A DNA stretch of 64,000 nucleotides from Myrica gale (GCA_963930655.1 OZ005600.1:10853501-10917500), one strand, 5' to 3'. Shown: positions 1 to 12,198, counted from the first letter of the stretch. Notes: a model not told the origin generated them from the sequence alone. Numbers and translations are program-made.

Positions 1-394
1 TTGGCACCTTTCTTCCTTGGTTCACGTATCCTTGGCTTGAAGCGATGTTCGTTGGCCTCATGCCGGATAAGGGTATGACTAATGCAGCCTCATTAGAGAC
101 TTTTCTGCCATGGTTTTGGTGATACACAGGAGGCGCCCTCTGAGGAATTTGGGTGGGTCTAGCAACGGGTCTTGATGACGGCTCTGATGCGGTTTCAAGG
201 ACGGCGCTGTCATCGGAGCCACTTCGTCGTCTTCTTGAATTTGGAGAGCCTGGTTTCTTGATGAAATCAGGACCATTCCCGGAGGGAATCGAACCGGTGG
301 AGGTAGATCTTCTTGGCCAAAAACTACGTCGCCCAAACAGAACCGCATTTAGTAGACCACAACCTGATTTCTTGTCCAGCGATTCGTCTTCCAT
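1..394 (-). CDS. TTL-like TPR/thioredoxin protein, N-terminal part (partial)
   Basis: The minus strand is open from an ATG at 394-392 to the window edge, 131 codons, so the rest of the gene lies to the left. The product starts MEDESLDKKSGCGLLNAV and continues FGRRSFWPRRSTSTGS, then a Ser/Arg/Pro-rich stretch with RRRR, ending QGYVNQGRKVP. The FGRRxxWPRRSTSTGS block, and a basic stretch just before where an ISGELE-type block would begin, recall the disordered N-termini of plant TTL proteins (tetratricopeptide repeat thioredoxin-like, linked to osmotic stress and brassinosteroid signalling). The TPR and thioredoxin domains are outside the window, so the name rests on recollection of the family N-terminus. 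This ATG is the first in the open frame and follows a CT-rich leader. An unrelated basic disordered protein is the alternative. Confidence 0.55.
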   Translation of the reverse strand, partial: MEDESLDKKSGCGLLNAVLFGRRSFWPRRSTSTGSIPSGNGPDFIKKPGSPNSRRRRSGSDDSAVLETASEPSSRPVARPTQIPQRAPPVYHQNHGRKVSNEAALVIPLSGMRPTNIASSQGYVNQGRKVP

Positions 395-2940
395 TCTTGT
401 GATGACCTCTCAAGTACTCTGCTCAATCTCGTCGATGGGGTGGTTTTATGATGAAGGAGATTGATTGTATCTTATTTCTTCAAGAATTACAAGGACACTG
501 GGTGCACTGTTAAAACTGATAGCTGGTAACAAAATTAATCACCCTAAAAGATAACAAATAAACAAACAGATTGAACCCCATGTGACATGTTAAACGATCC
601 AAAATTACACAACAAAAAGAGACCCAAGAAAAAAAAAAAGACAATGTGCGGGGAGTGGGGTTTGCAAATATGCCTAGCCCCAGGAGATTATCTGCATGGC
701 CTCCTGGAGGAGCTGCCAGAAGACACGCTCCCTTCGTTTACTTCCTTCCTCGATTAGAGAGACGATAAGATCAGCTGGCATGATTTGAGGGCTAAAAGTG
801 CAAGAAAAGAGAGATTAATTTAAATGTTTGCTATCTTATAAAATCTGAACTAGTTGACATTCCTTTCTTTTTTTTCTTTTTTTCTTTTGTCATGTTCTGT
901 CTTTTTTGTCTTGTCTGATGGGAAAGGGGGAAACCAAGAGACCCGGACATAGATTAAAGGAGGATCTCTAGATTTTTAGACACCTCATAGAAGCCTGTGG
1001 GCTCTGGTGACTCATTTATTAAAAAAAAAAAATCCAGTCACAGCCAGGAAGGAGAGTGAGAGGAGGGCACGTCGTTGTGGTTTTTGAGCAACCCACGTTC
1101 GAGTACAGCTAGATACATAAACGGAAAAAAAATCATTCAGAAAAACTGAGACTGCTTATATTAGCGCGTCTTTCGGCAAACAATAGCGCGGGGCTCTTAG
1201 GTGGCCGTTTGGCGTGGCTTGCATTTATGTCTTATACTCGTGCAGCCATGACGAGGAGGATAAAGAAAAATGTGCTCCACTGTCGCACACAACTCTTTCG
1301 CATCGTGGGATGTTTCCATTTTTCTAGATTTCAATCCTTGACTATTCAAGAGACTGGATTCTGGAATACCGTCCACTTAAGACTGCTCCAAAGTTTAATT
1401 CTTGCAGGTCGCTATCTACTGGATCATCTCCAACACTTCTCCAAAGACCACCGTACGTATCCTTGGTCTTTTCAAAACCAACGACTGAAACAATTTTAAA
1501 GTTCCCAGTCCTTCATTTTGGATAGCAATTCGTCTCGGCTCAGTAAAAACTCAATTACTTGGGGTAATTGAGGGGTCTTTTGTATCCTTCTTGTTGGGGA
1601 CGATAGTGTTTTAGCAGTTCAATACTGTTGCTTCCCTGTCTCTGATTTTCTTCTTCTTTTTTGGTGTGCTGCTAGTGCCTAGTTTTGTTATCATTGATTA
1701 TCAAAGCAAATATTTCTAATCCTCTCTTCTTTTTCGGGCCAGACCCCCTGCAATAACTCAACGCATGTGGGCTTTGTGAACTGCACGTGTGACTAATCAC
1801 TATCGCCCAATCAATGCCTCACCTGTTTTTTTATATACCAAAAATTTTACTTCCAGCGTCACACAATCTCAACCTCTGTTTTGCCCCCACCTATTTTCAG
1901 GTGAAACCTTACTACAACTTAAGATACTCAAAATACAGAAAAAGTCTGTATACAATGCAATACCTTACTAATCAGAATAATAGCTAGAAAGTATGTAGTT
2001 ACACTGGGAATAGATCTTCTTTGAGCCTTTTTGTTTTTCTTTTTTCTTTTTGTGTTTGATCAAATGGGTACAGATTTGATTTTCATCAAGAATGAATTAC
2101 GGCAAGGCATGTGAACATGAGTGAGGCCTCATCCACAAGTTGCCTCATCAAAATTACCATACGTATGCCTGTATATATTTGTGCTTGTGTGTGGAGTAAA
2201 TCTATGCGTGCGCCATGTCATGTAATTCCTGTCATGACCTAACAAATTCTTTTCCATCGAATAGAAACTGGATTTGACAAATAAATGAAAGCTATGTATC
2301 TATGAATGAAAGAAAGCGGCAGATCACATATTAGACTCTAGGTCGAGCAATTGTACAAGTAATCGCGTTAAACAGAAGTGACAAGGCAACTTTAACGATA
2401 CTTGACATAGGGCCAGGGCCAGGGCCAGTAAGAAATAATTATTGTTGCAGTCATTCTTAAATATTTGATGTCAATGGCTCAATGCTGCAGATTTCAACCC
2501 CACAATATTCTCATGGAAAGTTAGGCCATAAAAATCAAGGTAACATGGCAGCAAATAGACTAAAACATGACATGGGCAGAGAACTACATATGAGCCTCTT
2601 ATTCATTCCTTCCAAAAAAAGGGTAGACAAAAAGCTGAAGACAGAATAAATGTAACTTTAGAGAGAGCCTTAAAAATCAGATTCCCATTCATCTTCACCT
2701 GTTCTTGTCTAAATGAATATGAAACCAAAATATACATTGAAAAACAATGTTGTAAATTGTTGCTCAGTCCTGACTCGTGTGTTATTTGAACTAGTTCAAA
2801 TGTGAGCTTGAAATTTCAAAAATTCTGGAAGGGAAAAAGAATCACCACAAAAACAGAGGTAATTTAGAATGGTGTATGACATATACCATCGCTCTTAATG
2901 GAAATCCCAGAGGTTTTGGTGACCTGTCGAAATTGGGGCA
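395..2940. other. Gene-free stretch upstream of the TTL-like gene and downstream of HCC2
   Basis: It should contain the TTL-like promoter, read leftward from about 395, and the HCC2 3' untranslated region next to 2940. It holds A- and T-runs (for example 1021-1032) and a short GGCCAG triplication near 2411-2428. The open frames here, such as 1209-1499, have no recognisable motif. No transposon termini were found. Confidence 0.5.
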
Positions 2941-5372
2941 TCAAATCAGGGTACTCTTCATTTGCTTTACTATTGCCTCCGCCAATTCCTTGTCACTGTA
3001 CTCAACTCCGAAGCATTTCACAACCTTCCCTCTTGGGTTCATCAGATACCTGCTTGTTTCAAGATAGGTTACATCTTACATCCACTTTGAGTTCAAAGCA
3101 AAAAACATAAAACAGGGAAACCAAGGTGAACTAAGCACTTACATGCTGTGAGAAGTCTCAACAAGATAATCATCTCCTTCCTCTTCTACCTTCTTGAAAT
3201 GAACGCGATACTCCTGTGCCATCTGCCTAACAGCTGATACAGGTCCGGTTAATCCCACAATTCTTGAGTCAAACTCTGAAATGTATGAAAGGGATGGTAA
3301 AGAAACATGGGAAAAGGTGAGGACCATAAACCATTGGTATATCAGACAGACAGTATGTTGCAACGAATAGTTATTTTCTGGGGAAACCTCACCTTTAAGG
3401 TAAGTGCGAAGTTGTGAAGATGTATCCCGTTGAGGATCAATTGTAACAAACACTGGTAGAATCTTAGAATCATGTTTAGAATCTAAATTCCAAGTAAAAA
3501 TGCAAAAACTCAGAGCTCATAACAGAAAAGCATTACCATACGTTATAGTTGATAAAAGAGTCAACCTAACATAGCCATAGCCTTGGCAATAATCTGCAGT
3601 TGCTCTGGCCCAACATCTGGAGATGAAGTATAGCCAAAGTAGAGGAGAACCCACTTTCCATGGAAATCCTTTTCAGTAACAATCCGATTTTCTGTATCAA
3701 TTAGAGTGAATGGACCACCAATTATCAGTCCTTTGTCCGTATTTCCACCGCATTTGTCACCCTGGCCTGAGTCAATAAGAAGAGAAATTAGAAGAAGCAC
3801 ATTAATTAGCCATACACCGTATCAAAGTGTCGAAGTTAGATGAAGAGCGACTGCAATTGAGGGCTTTCTAACTGTAAGGGATTATAGTGGGACACATAAC
3901 ACTAGAAGCAGAAAATCAATATTCAACTGGGAAAGCTTTAGGTGCCGCCAAGCTATGTAGTTTAATCTCATCTCTTCCTAGATAGCTGCCTGGCCTTGAA
4001 TTATGGTGAACAGACTAAAATTCTGAACATTACTAATAAGTAGCATGCATAAAATCAGACAACTTTTATCTTGGATAGTGTTTGTTTCAGCAGAAATTGG
4101 AGAAAACCATCTTCACATTTTTTGGGGGGCAAGTCTTTTCTCCACATTTTCCAGTGAGGCAACCAGAAAAATGCAAGATAACAGAAAATGTTATCTGAGT
4201 CAAAAATAAATTAGGTTTCACAGGCACAAAATTGCCTTAAGTTTAAGTTTGCCTTTCATCCTAGGTTAGCAACACCGCACATAAAGAGCGACAAGTTCCC
4301 GAACATTAATTTTCAGATGGAAACATCCAACCCAGTAAAAGCAGTTATTGGGTAATACCAGAGTTTAAAAAGATGTACCTCTCGGAATTGATCTTTTCTC
4401 ATCATTATAGTGAACAAAAGCAGCTAGCCCAGCAAATCCAAGTATGGCAGCTGGCTTTATGAGGATAGACCAATAAAAATATGAGTTGATAAATACAAAC
4501 AGCACGCCAAATTATACCTTTCAACGTGTTCAAGAGGTGCCCATTAAAGGCAAGAAGCAGCACATTTGAATGAGAGATTCTAACAGGGGTAAGACAACAT
4601 TACAATCACATAACGGCCCCATGAGTGAGAAGCCTGTGTTTCTGCAGGAATTACAGTACGAGTCTTTCCATTACTGTATCCTGACGATTTTGCATAGTTA
4701 CAAGTCTGCACTCTCCTAGAGGGGCCACACCTACAACATATACATTCGATTCAGTACAACTACGTTATTAAAAAATCAAAACAAGAAATCGCCGCCTGTA
4801 AGCATATTTTCTTGGCATATCAAGCCCTGGTAAGGTTCTTTTGCATTGTAGTAAACCACATGCTCACTTCGGCTCCATTTGATTTTTGGGGTCAGCAACT
4901 TCTCGATATTAAAATGGTTTCAACAGAAAATATTTACAGGAAACCACTGTAGCCTTACAATTGCTTAAGCCCTTTCCATCCAAGCCAGTTATATACCAAA
5001 TGTCTTTTCTGAACCTAAGAGCCGAAACCTAGAAAAGCTTCGAAAACAAATACTTCAAGCACCAAAACCAAGCGAAATGTCACAAACTCTAAAATGGGCT
5101 ACAAAAAGTAGCACTGAAGTCCCACCCTCAAACCATAGCATGTGATAAGAAGCACTTCATCTTTTTGATGATCTCTTTCTATAAAATAGAAATAAAACGT
5201 AATCCCATCGAGTCAAATTAAAGAAAGTAAACTATTAAAAGGGTTCATACGAAGCTCAAATCAGTGAACAAAGCGATACAAGAAAGGTTTTAGAGAGTAA
5301 CCTTTTAAGAAAATCGAAAACCTCTACAGAACCGCGTTTGGAGGAAACGAAAAGAAACCGAGAAACGGGCAT
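2941..5372 (-). CDS. HCC2: SCO1 homolog 2 (HCC2), mitochondrial SCO-like protein without copper ligands
   Basis: Seven exons join in frame with GT-AG introns: 5372-5302, 4730-4610, 4454-4379, 3766-3566, 3482-3393, 3275-3143 and 3049-2941, giving 266 residues (Arabidopsis HCC2, as I recall, is about 276). Residues 1-64 form a basic presequence-like N-terminus (MPVSRFLFVSSKRG). A short membrane segment follows (about 65-80, PAAILGFAGLAAFVHY), then a thioredoxin-like SCO domain with IIGGPFTLID, GKWVLLYFGY, VFVTIDPQRD, EFDSRIVGLTG and MYLMNPRGKVVKCFGVEY. Known SCO proteins bind copper with CxxxC and a distal His while assembling the CuA site of cytochrome c oxidase. Here the CxxxC place reads YTSSPDVGPEQ (S138 and G142), and the His place reads VETSHSM. 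That pattern marks the plant HCC2 branch, which is linked to redox or stress roles rather than copper delivery. The exon 3 acceptor (AAAG before CCAGC) is the weakest junction. Confidence 0.92.
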
Positions 5373-6217
5373 GGCTTCCTAGGCTTTCTCGTCAAATGAT
5401 CGCTCTTTCAAAGAAAGACCCATAACAGATCCTTGTCAAAGAAAATCCGGGACTGTAACTGAAAAAAATTAAACGGTTCTTTGCTCCAGCTTCAGCTGAT
5501 TTGACTTGCTCACCAAGCTCTAATTCTTTTGTGTTTTTGTTTTTTTTTTTAATTCAATATATTCAAAAGCTCTCCGACGTTTTTTCTGTTTTTTTGGCAC
5601 TCAGCTCAGCTCTGTACGGTGTCAGAGAACATGGCCCATGAAGCCCATAGGCCCGTACCCGAAGTAAATTCGCACGAGTCCGGGCACTTGTGCCCCGCTG
5701 GAGCAGCTTGTCTCCTTCTCTCGGGTTTTTATTTTCCTTTTCCTTTTTTTTTTTCTTTTGCAGGAGCAGGATGATTTACCCGGGTGCCTGCACGCAAAGA
5801 AAACTGATGATATTTTTGAGTCGCTTGGACTGATGATTGAATATGAACTGCATTCTATTCGTCGAAATCCAGATCTTAACTTAGATGAAAAATAACATTA
5901 TACACTTTATGTTAAATTTATACACAAATTATGTACAAAATAATATATTATTTTCGAAAGGGTTACCTATATATGATTGATAGGGACCATTCATATCTTA
6001 TGTCTATATGTCTTTACAAGATTAAAATGACAAATCTACCCCCTAGGTTATATGTCACCAGCCAACCCAAGTTACACAACGCTAGCAAAATAAATAGAGC
6101 ATGGATTATTCAATTTCAAAACCCATTAATTTTATTCGTCCTGAAGGCAGGACTCATGAACATGCATATTATGTTACAGAGCACAGTACTTTTTGAAGTC
6201 TGATCACATAATTGGAC
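5373..6217. other. Gene-free stretch: HCC2 5' region and spacer
   Basis: The HCC2 promoter and leader must lie here, reading leftward into 5372. T-rich runs occur at 5530-5600 and 5745-5760. No TATA box in a convincing place, RNA gene or transposon terminus was recognised. Open frame 5931-6203 has no recognisable motif. Confidence 0.4.
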
Positions 6218-6938
6218 TCAAAATAGTGAGCTTATGGGCCTCCGCCTCTCAACCATGTCCACAGGCTGAGAAAGCTCGGCTCCCCAACGGCCAACACTAC
6301 CGTAAGCAGATGCCTTGGTTTTCATCTTCTGAATGGCATCTGCAGGATTGAGGCCTTTGGGGCAAGTGGCTGTGCAATTCTTAATAGTCCTGCATCGATA
6401 TAATCTCTTCTGATCCTCCGTCAATGCCTGTAATCGTTCATCTGCCGTTCATCTGCCAAGTCATCTCGGCTGCCAATCGAAAACGAAACAGAGGAAAACA
6501 ACCCATAACATAAGCCCTTGATCTCTACCTCAAACGCTAAATTATGAAGGACTTTTTAACAAGGAGATCTACATCCACCTGTCACAAATCCATCTGTAAG
6601 CTTGGAGCAGTGTAGCGGGCTCCAGGACCTCTTCGGGGTTCCACCAATACGAAGGGCATGAACTGCTACAGCAAGCACAGAGTATGCACTCATACTTCCC
6701 ATCCAGCTTCTTTATGTCCGCAGGTGAGGTGACTGCCTGTATTCCCGCCCGTCCGGCGGCGGCTTTGTGGCTTTGAGCCATGGTTCCACCAATCTTTGCC
6801 ATTGCAATTTGACAGAGCATTGCACTTTAGATAAACCCAAGTTGGGCACAAGAAACAGAACCTCAGACCTCAGTTAAATTATCACATGCAAGTGACCTTC
6901 TAACAGGGTTTTGAAAACAATATTATTACTCCCTCAAG

Positions 6939-7323
6939 TAGCCCTGTCCAAAAAACCGGCCGGACCGAACCGGTTTTGACCCAAACCGGTTGACTTTTTT
7001 GAAACCGGGTTGACCGGACCGGTAAACCGGTGTTAACCGGTCCGGTCCCGGGTTACCCTCATAAAAACCCGGGACCGAACCGGAGTATACCTCTCCAAAC
7101 CGGCTCAAACCGGAAATTGGCCCAAAATGGCAAGGCCCAACCCTAAAACCGGCCCAAAATGGCATGACCCAACCCAAAACCGGCCCAAAATGGTATGGCC
7201 CAAACCGGACCGGATAAACCGGAGACCGGACCGGACCGGTCCGGTCCGGTTCGGTCTATATGCTTTAAAAAACTTCCGGTTTGGCCGGCCAAACCGGACC
7301 GAACCGGGTCTTGGACAGCCCTG
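6939..7323. mobile_element. hAT-type non-autonomous element with ACCGG-rich ends (copy 1)
   Basis: The left end TAGCCCTGTCCAA and the right end, read in reverse complement, CAGGGCTGTCCAA form short terminal inverted repeats. The flanking 8-mers ccctcaag (6931-6938) and gcctcaag (7324-7331) differ at one base, consistent with an aged 8-bp hAT target duplication. The interior is almost entirely AAACCGG/ACCGGACCGG motifs on both strands and can fold back. It has no coding capacity. It lies in the spacer left by decay of the SDH2 copy and abuts a TRIM fragment. Confidence 0.72.
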
Positions 7324-7331
7324 GCCTCAAG

Positions 7332-7538
7332 GTTTCTAGTTGTGGTCTCACCGTCACCCGTTTACACGTGTTGGCTTGGATGTCCTCCCGCCACACGTGA
7401 GTGGGCGTGTTGGAAGTCTCACATTGCTAGAGAAACTAGTCAATGTGCTCCTTATAAGGTTGTGGCATCCCTCGCTCCTTAAGGCGTCTTTTGGAGTTGA
7501 GTTAGGTCCACTTTTCACATATTGTGTAAATTCTAATA
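7332..7538 (+). mobile_element. TRIM (miniature LTR retroelement) fragment inside SDH2
   Basis: 7332-7407 matches the short internal region, and 7408-7538 one complete LTR (tgttggaag... to ...ttctaata), of the TRIM at 34499-34850, in the opposite orientation. The LTR stops inside the SDH2 2Fe-2S exon. The other LTR is not present, so the element is incomplete and looks like an old fossil. It has no coding capacity. Confidence 0.75.
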
Positions 7539-8160
7539 GCAACTGTGTTATTGTCGTCAATGTTCATCGCACATGACCCGCAGATCCCTTCGCTGCATGA
7601 ACTCCTATAGGTGAGGTCGAATGGTCGTCCGCTTTTATCTTCTGTAATACATCCAAAACCTAACCAAAAATTCAGAGTCAGCCCTTAATTAAGAGCTTAC
7701 CCTTTTGGTAGAATACCAAAGCGCAAATAAAGAAACTTCTCCACTAATGGCGACTGAATGGTATCTGGGTGAGGCAGTTGCATGATCCAAATATTGCTTC
7801 GAGTCCAAAATTCATAAAAGTAAACTGAAAACAAAGCAAACTTGAGCACAGCTTCATAAATGTATCAAGAAATAGGATGAAAATCTATCATGGGTCCACA
7901 TTTGGAGAGATCGACAAAGTAAGACTGTAAGTAGGGCTTGTTATTGGGGTGGCCAGGGTTCCACCTATAGATCTTGAACTCCTTTTATGAGCTTCCTGAC
8001 GTTGCTTTGGATGGTCTCATGGGCCTCAACAGCTTCTTCCGCATGTTCTAGGCCCACAGGATGACCTTCTAACACCGGAAACTTTTGCTTCTTCGGGTCT
8101 GTTCTGCAAAGTGAGCGTGCTACCCTGTTGTACCCATTGCGAATACAGCTTCATACCCAT

Positions 8161-11100
8161 TGTTAAAGACTATATAATAATGTGAAACGGTGGATGACGA
8201 AGCTCGGAGTTGGCCGGATGGGGATTGGATATATATAGGTTGGGCCTGAATGGACTAGTGTATTGGGCCTCGTTGAGAATAATATTGGACCACTCACTGG
8301 GGAGTAAATAAAAAATATTCTCTGGATAAAAAAAGGGTGCTAGTGCAGAAAATAAATTTACCATAATACCTCTACGTTCTCATTAAAAGACAGTAGAGGG
8401 CTGGCAGCTGTTATATGCTCACGACTTGCCGACCTTACTAGATGGTCAGGACATTGGATTCAGTTGAGGCAGACATGATAGACAAGTCAACCGTCAAACC
8501 AAAGACTCCCCAGCGTGTACCAATTGTTACAATAACTTATGGACCAGACACCACAAGGACCATCAATCTATGGAGACTTACGAGGTTTGACCCAAACTAA
8601 AAAACTCCCACAACCTTCAAACATTTGGGGCCTCGTGTGTCTGTGGTCTCGAAACACAACTTAAGGCATCTGAGACAACGTCCCACTTCTTTGTCTTTGG
8701 ACTTAAATTCTAGGAAAATGTTGAATCGCTCGAACCATTAATGATTCTTTTGGGCAAAAGTAGGGCGATTAGGTGGGGGTGGGGTCACCTTTTCTTGAAA
8801 TTTTCCTTCGGAATCGTAATTAATTCTTCTCAACGAAATTATGCCTGTTCTTTATGTTACTTTCATGCCACCTCCGATTGATTAAGTTTAGGTTTAAGAG
8901 AGCAATAAGTGAAGCCTACTAGCTGCCAGCTATCGTGCGCCGTATTGTGATTAAGCAAACATTGATTAGGTAGAAAGTTTTTGTGAAACAAAAGAGACGA
9001 ACGTAACTGTTTGCTTGCCACTGATTTTTAGTAGATAAGATTCCGAGGAAGAACTAATTCCTGTAGAGGAGCAGGGTCAAAGAGGGGAAAACTGGAAAAG
9101 GGGACAGCACGCTTTGAACATTGAAGAGTCAATCATGAATACCAAGGTAATTTCCTTTGAACATTGCACCGAAACCATTTGGCTTAGCTTGTTAAAGGTA
9201 ACGTACAATTGTACCTATAAACTGAAAAAGTCCACTTTTTTTCATCAGGAGAGGGAGCTAGCAAATTTTGTCCAGAACAATTGAGCAAATAAACTTGACT
9301 CAGCAATCTTTGAACCTGCCTTTTGGTTGCCCTACTCGATGACATAAATCGAAAATTGCATTCATTTGGGGTGCAATTTCTCGAGTCAAGAGGAAAGAGA
9401 AAAGAAGAACAGAAAAAGAAAAAACAAAAAACAAAGATAGAGCAAAGTGGTGTCTAATCATATACATAAGCAATAATTACCCAAAAAAATCATATACATA
9501 AGCTAATAATGTAGAAAGAGAGCTTTAAATTGCTTGTTGGGGTTAGGTAGTCTTTGATCAAGAAAATTCAGCTTTTGATGCATTCTGAATTTGGCCCATA
9601 TACCCCAAAATCTCATCGACTCCGTACACGATTGCTTATTCTAATACAAAGCAAAACAGAAAAGAAGCTTCTACTTATTCTTAATTCTGATCTAGCGGCC
9701 GGCTTAACAGTAGCAGATTTGTTTATATATATATATATATAGCTTTTCTCACATTCCTCTTTTGTTATCTTCCCTATTTAATTTCCTCTTAAAGCAAATG
9801 ATTTAGTGATTTACAGCTATAACTGAAGTACTCCAATTAGCGATCCGCCTTTTTGGTTTGTTTGGATTCCGGGTTGGTGGTGCGGAATAATACCAGAGAG
9901 GAATTAAACCACACAAAAAAGAAGATAGAGAAAAATACAATGAAAAGACAAAAGAAATATTCTTTTAAGTGGCACTCAAGAAATTCTGATTTAGGGAATA
10001 TAACGGGGAAGGATGCGAAATTTATAATTTCTCTCATCAATAACTTGGCGGAAGAGATTGGGGGATGATCACCTCTTCACTCGGGATTTACTTATGTACA
10101 GTGTCAGGTATTATGTTGGTAAACCTACCGCTCGTATAGGACTATTCAAACCCTACGTGACCGCGACCGAACCCGATCAGGTTCGAATCGATAGTCTATA
10201 TTCGGGGCTCAGTTGGGGTCGGGTCCATAATAATAGAGTCCAACCAATTCGCGAGATGCCAATATTTGACTTGGTCGGGATTGGGTTCGGTCAGTACCGA
10301 GCCGCCCTTATGATTAGGAGTATAAGTTTGCTTAACCTCGACCTCAACTGAGTCTGGTAGAAGTCGGCTTCTTTCGGTTCCTCACCCTTATGTCAGGCAG
10401 TCTTAGACTCCTGACCATGGAGCAAGTTTGGTACCGATCGAACCCAACCTCGACCGAGTCATGTACAACCCTAACCGATTGAAGTTTACATGTATAGTGT
10501 AATAGGTAAGACCACTCCGATGTACCTGCTGCAAAGGATTTCCCTCTTTCCCAAAACAAAGAAAAATTAGAAAGGGGACTCATTTTCCTCGCCAATTACA
10601 GAGGTGAAACTCATCAACACGCGTGCAGGGTAGACCATAATTGAGATGACTAATATGGCACTCTCTATCATCGAGTAATAATTACAGCGGAAAAATTGGT
10701 GCCAAGGGGCTTTCTGGGATCCTTTTCTCCCCTTAAGACATAAGAATCCATTCTTAAACACGTTAACATTGCATTGAAAGCTAGTGCATACAGAACTTTC
10801 TAGAAAGACTAAAAACTTCCTTAAAAGACTAAAAACACGTAATGTTTTGTAGTTTAAGCAAACTTGGTACCGCATCAAAACAAGTTCTAAAGTTAAAAAC
10901 TAATTTTATTTTTTTTTAGACTGATTCAGACCGACATGTTGATATACTGTTCATCGGGTTATGCGAGCTCAGAAAAAACAGCCAATTTGCACGAAGGTCT
11001 TGGGCCGGTTAGGCCTAGTTGGAAGGCACCCCAAGCCCAACTCTACTGCTGATGAATGGTATACATATTTCGAACCTAGCTAGCTAATTGATTGAACCTG

Positions 11101-11200
11101 AATTTGCTTAATCAGATTAATGCTTATGAGCGTAAATAAAGCAATAAGAGGGGAGTCATAGGGACTTTTCACTTTTCAGAGAGCTAGAGTAATTTAAAGA
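8161..11200. other. Gene-free stretch with possible repeat relics
   Basis: No exon could be supported. A TA dinucleotide run sits near 9725-9741. The stretch 10090-10520 stands out as richer in CG dinucleotides, with recurring short motifs (cgaacccgat, cgaacccaacctcg, cgggttcgg-like) and two similar blocks near 10093 and 10488 (atgtacagtgtcagg/atgtatagtgtaata). This looks like an unclassified transposon relic, without detectable inverted ends. Confidence 0.35.
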
Positions 11201-11800
11201 GCTCGAATACAGTTAGTTTGCTCCAAGTGTTGGATTCTGATTGTCAGATATTGTGTGATTTGTTGATGGATTCTGACACCAGACAGAATAGAGATTATTC
11301 TGTAAGCTAAAACAAAAGGCAATTTGCGAGAAGAGAAATAGAGAATTTCGACCCAAAGAATTCAGAAACACTCTGAATTCAATGAAATTCTTAATAATCA
11401 GGAATGAATCAAAACAACCCACAAGCCGGGTTAAAATAACTGAAATTCGACCCTTGATGGAATTTTGCCAAAAATAGCAAAACCCTAAAAGTCTTACCAA
11501 AACGAAATAGTGAAAGAAATAAAGTGATTGCCAAAAATCTAGCCCAAATCGGGTTCAGAATTATTTCCTAATCGACAAAAATGAAAGTACCATAAATAGC
11601 AAAAATTAATTAAAAATAGAGATTTGAAAAGGAAATCAGCGGATTTGGAGCTCGAAACGAGGTGCACCGAGCATTGCTCGGTGGCTATGACGTGTGCGCC
11701 GAAAAGAGCTTTCCGAATTGGGGTCACGGGCGCGAATCGGACACCTATAGCCAAAGTTATGGCCAAATTACCGACACGTGCACGGAAACTGCCCCAATTA
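11200..11800. other. Possible old LTR-retroelement relic
   Basis: The stretch has a degenerate, repeat-like texture (runs such as gaattcagaaacactctgaattc and caaaaatagcaaaaccctaaaag) that I associate with old plant LTR-element ends. I could find neither paired ends nor a coding part. A LINE fragment was inserted at its right side. The assignment is weak. Confidence 0.2.
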
Positions 11801-12187
11801 GGCTAAATCATGGTTTCTTGCCAATTTTGCGCTGATCCTCCCGCTCTAGGTAATTCAGCGCCATCAATGAACAATCTGACAACTCTGCATCATCTGGGTC
11901 GGATCCCCCTGCATCAGATTCTGAGTTACTCTCTGGAGCTATTTTATCAAATCATATTTGTGTTATTAGGGACTTCTTCTCTTGGCATGTTGACTACTCT
12001 CTGAGATGGACTCCTCGCTCTATTAATTGGTTTGCTCATTTTGTTACCCATTGGGCGTTTTCTGCTTCTGCTTTTGGTTTTCTTAGTTCTGTTTTGTTAC
12101 CTGAACATGTGTTTAAGGAGGCTCGGGTTATGAGCTCTTTTCCTTAAACTTTTTTTTGTATGTTTTGTTAAGAAAAAAAAATTAGCT
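11801..12187 (+). mobile_element. 5'-truncated LINE with RNase H-like C-terminus
   Basis: From about 11870 a frame reads SDNSASSGSDPP, then VIRDFFSWHVDYSLRW, TPRSINWFAHFVTHWA and ends KEARVMSSFP at TAA 12145-12147. This resembles the RNase H-like tail of plant LINE polyproteins (VPRxxNxxAHxLAKWA). A T-rich 3' untranslated part and an A-run at about 12171-12180 follow. An exact 11-bp repeat, tgccccaatta, lies at 11790-11800 and 12188-12198 and is the likely target duplication, although six bases separate the A-run from it. Only the 3' end of the element inserted, and no reverse transcriptase is present. Confidence 0.6.
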
Positions 12188-12198
12188 TGCCCCAATTA

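Larger units (their letters stand above)
6218..8160 (-). pseudogene. SDH2: Decayed succinate dehydrogenase iron-sulfur subunit (SDH2, complex II)
   Basis: Pieces occur in gene order on the minus strand. About 8160-7890 gives FPVLEGH, then [20 protein letters not shown] and VDLSKCGPM. About 7655-7539 gives [12 protein letters not shown] and the [2Fe-2S] stretch [15 protein letters not shown]. About 6705-6547 gives the [4Fe-4S] stretch [20 protein letters not shown]. About 6475-6218 gives [20 protein letters not shown]. The FPVLEGH leader resembles the SDH2-3 type. Damage to this host gene is clear: a frameshift where RKLIK meets EFKIYRW (about 7980), no GT donor after CGPM, a frameshift just before the 2Fe-2S motif (about 7600), and an exact 11-bp tandem duplication at 6436-6446/6447-6457 (gttcatctgcc) that breaks the frame between ADER and LQAL. 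A TRIM ends inside the 2Fe-2S exon at 7538, and the exon for the segment between the two clusters is missing. It is not functional. Confidence 0.88.

Noticed and set aside
1209-1499. 96-codon plus-strand frame upstream of the TTL-like gene
   Set aside because: No recognisable motif, no promoter or intron signals, and composition like random AT-rich DNA.
6926-7482. Open frames on both strands through the ACCGG-rich block (6926-7177, 7127-7339, 7195-7482)
   Set aside because: They arise from a stop-poor simple repeat within a hAT-type element; residues are repetitive Gly/Pro/Arg/Thr with no domain.
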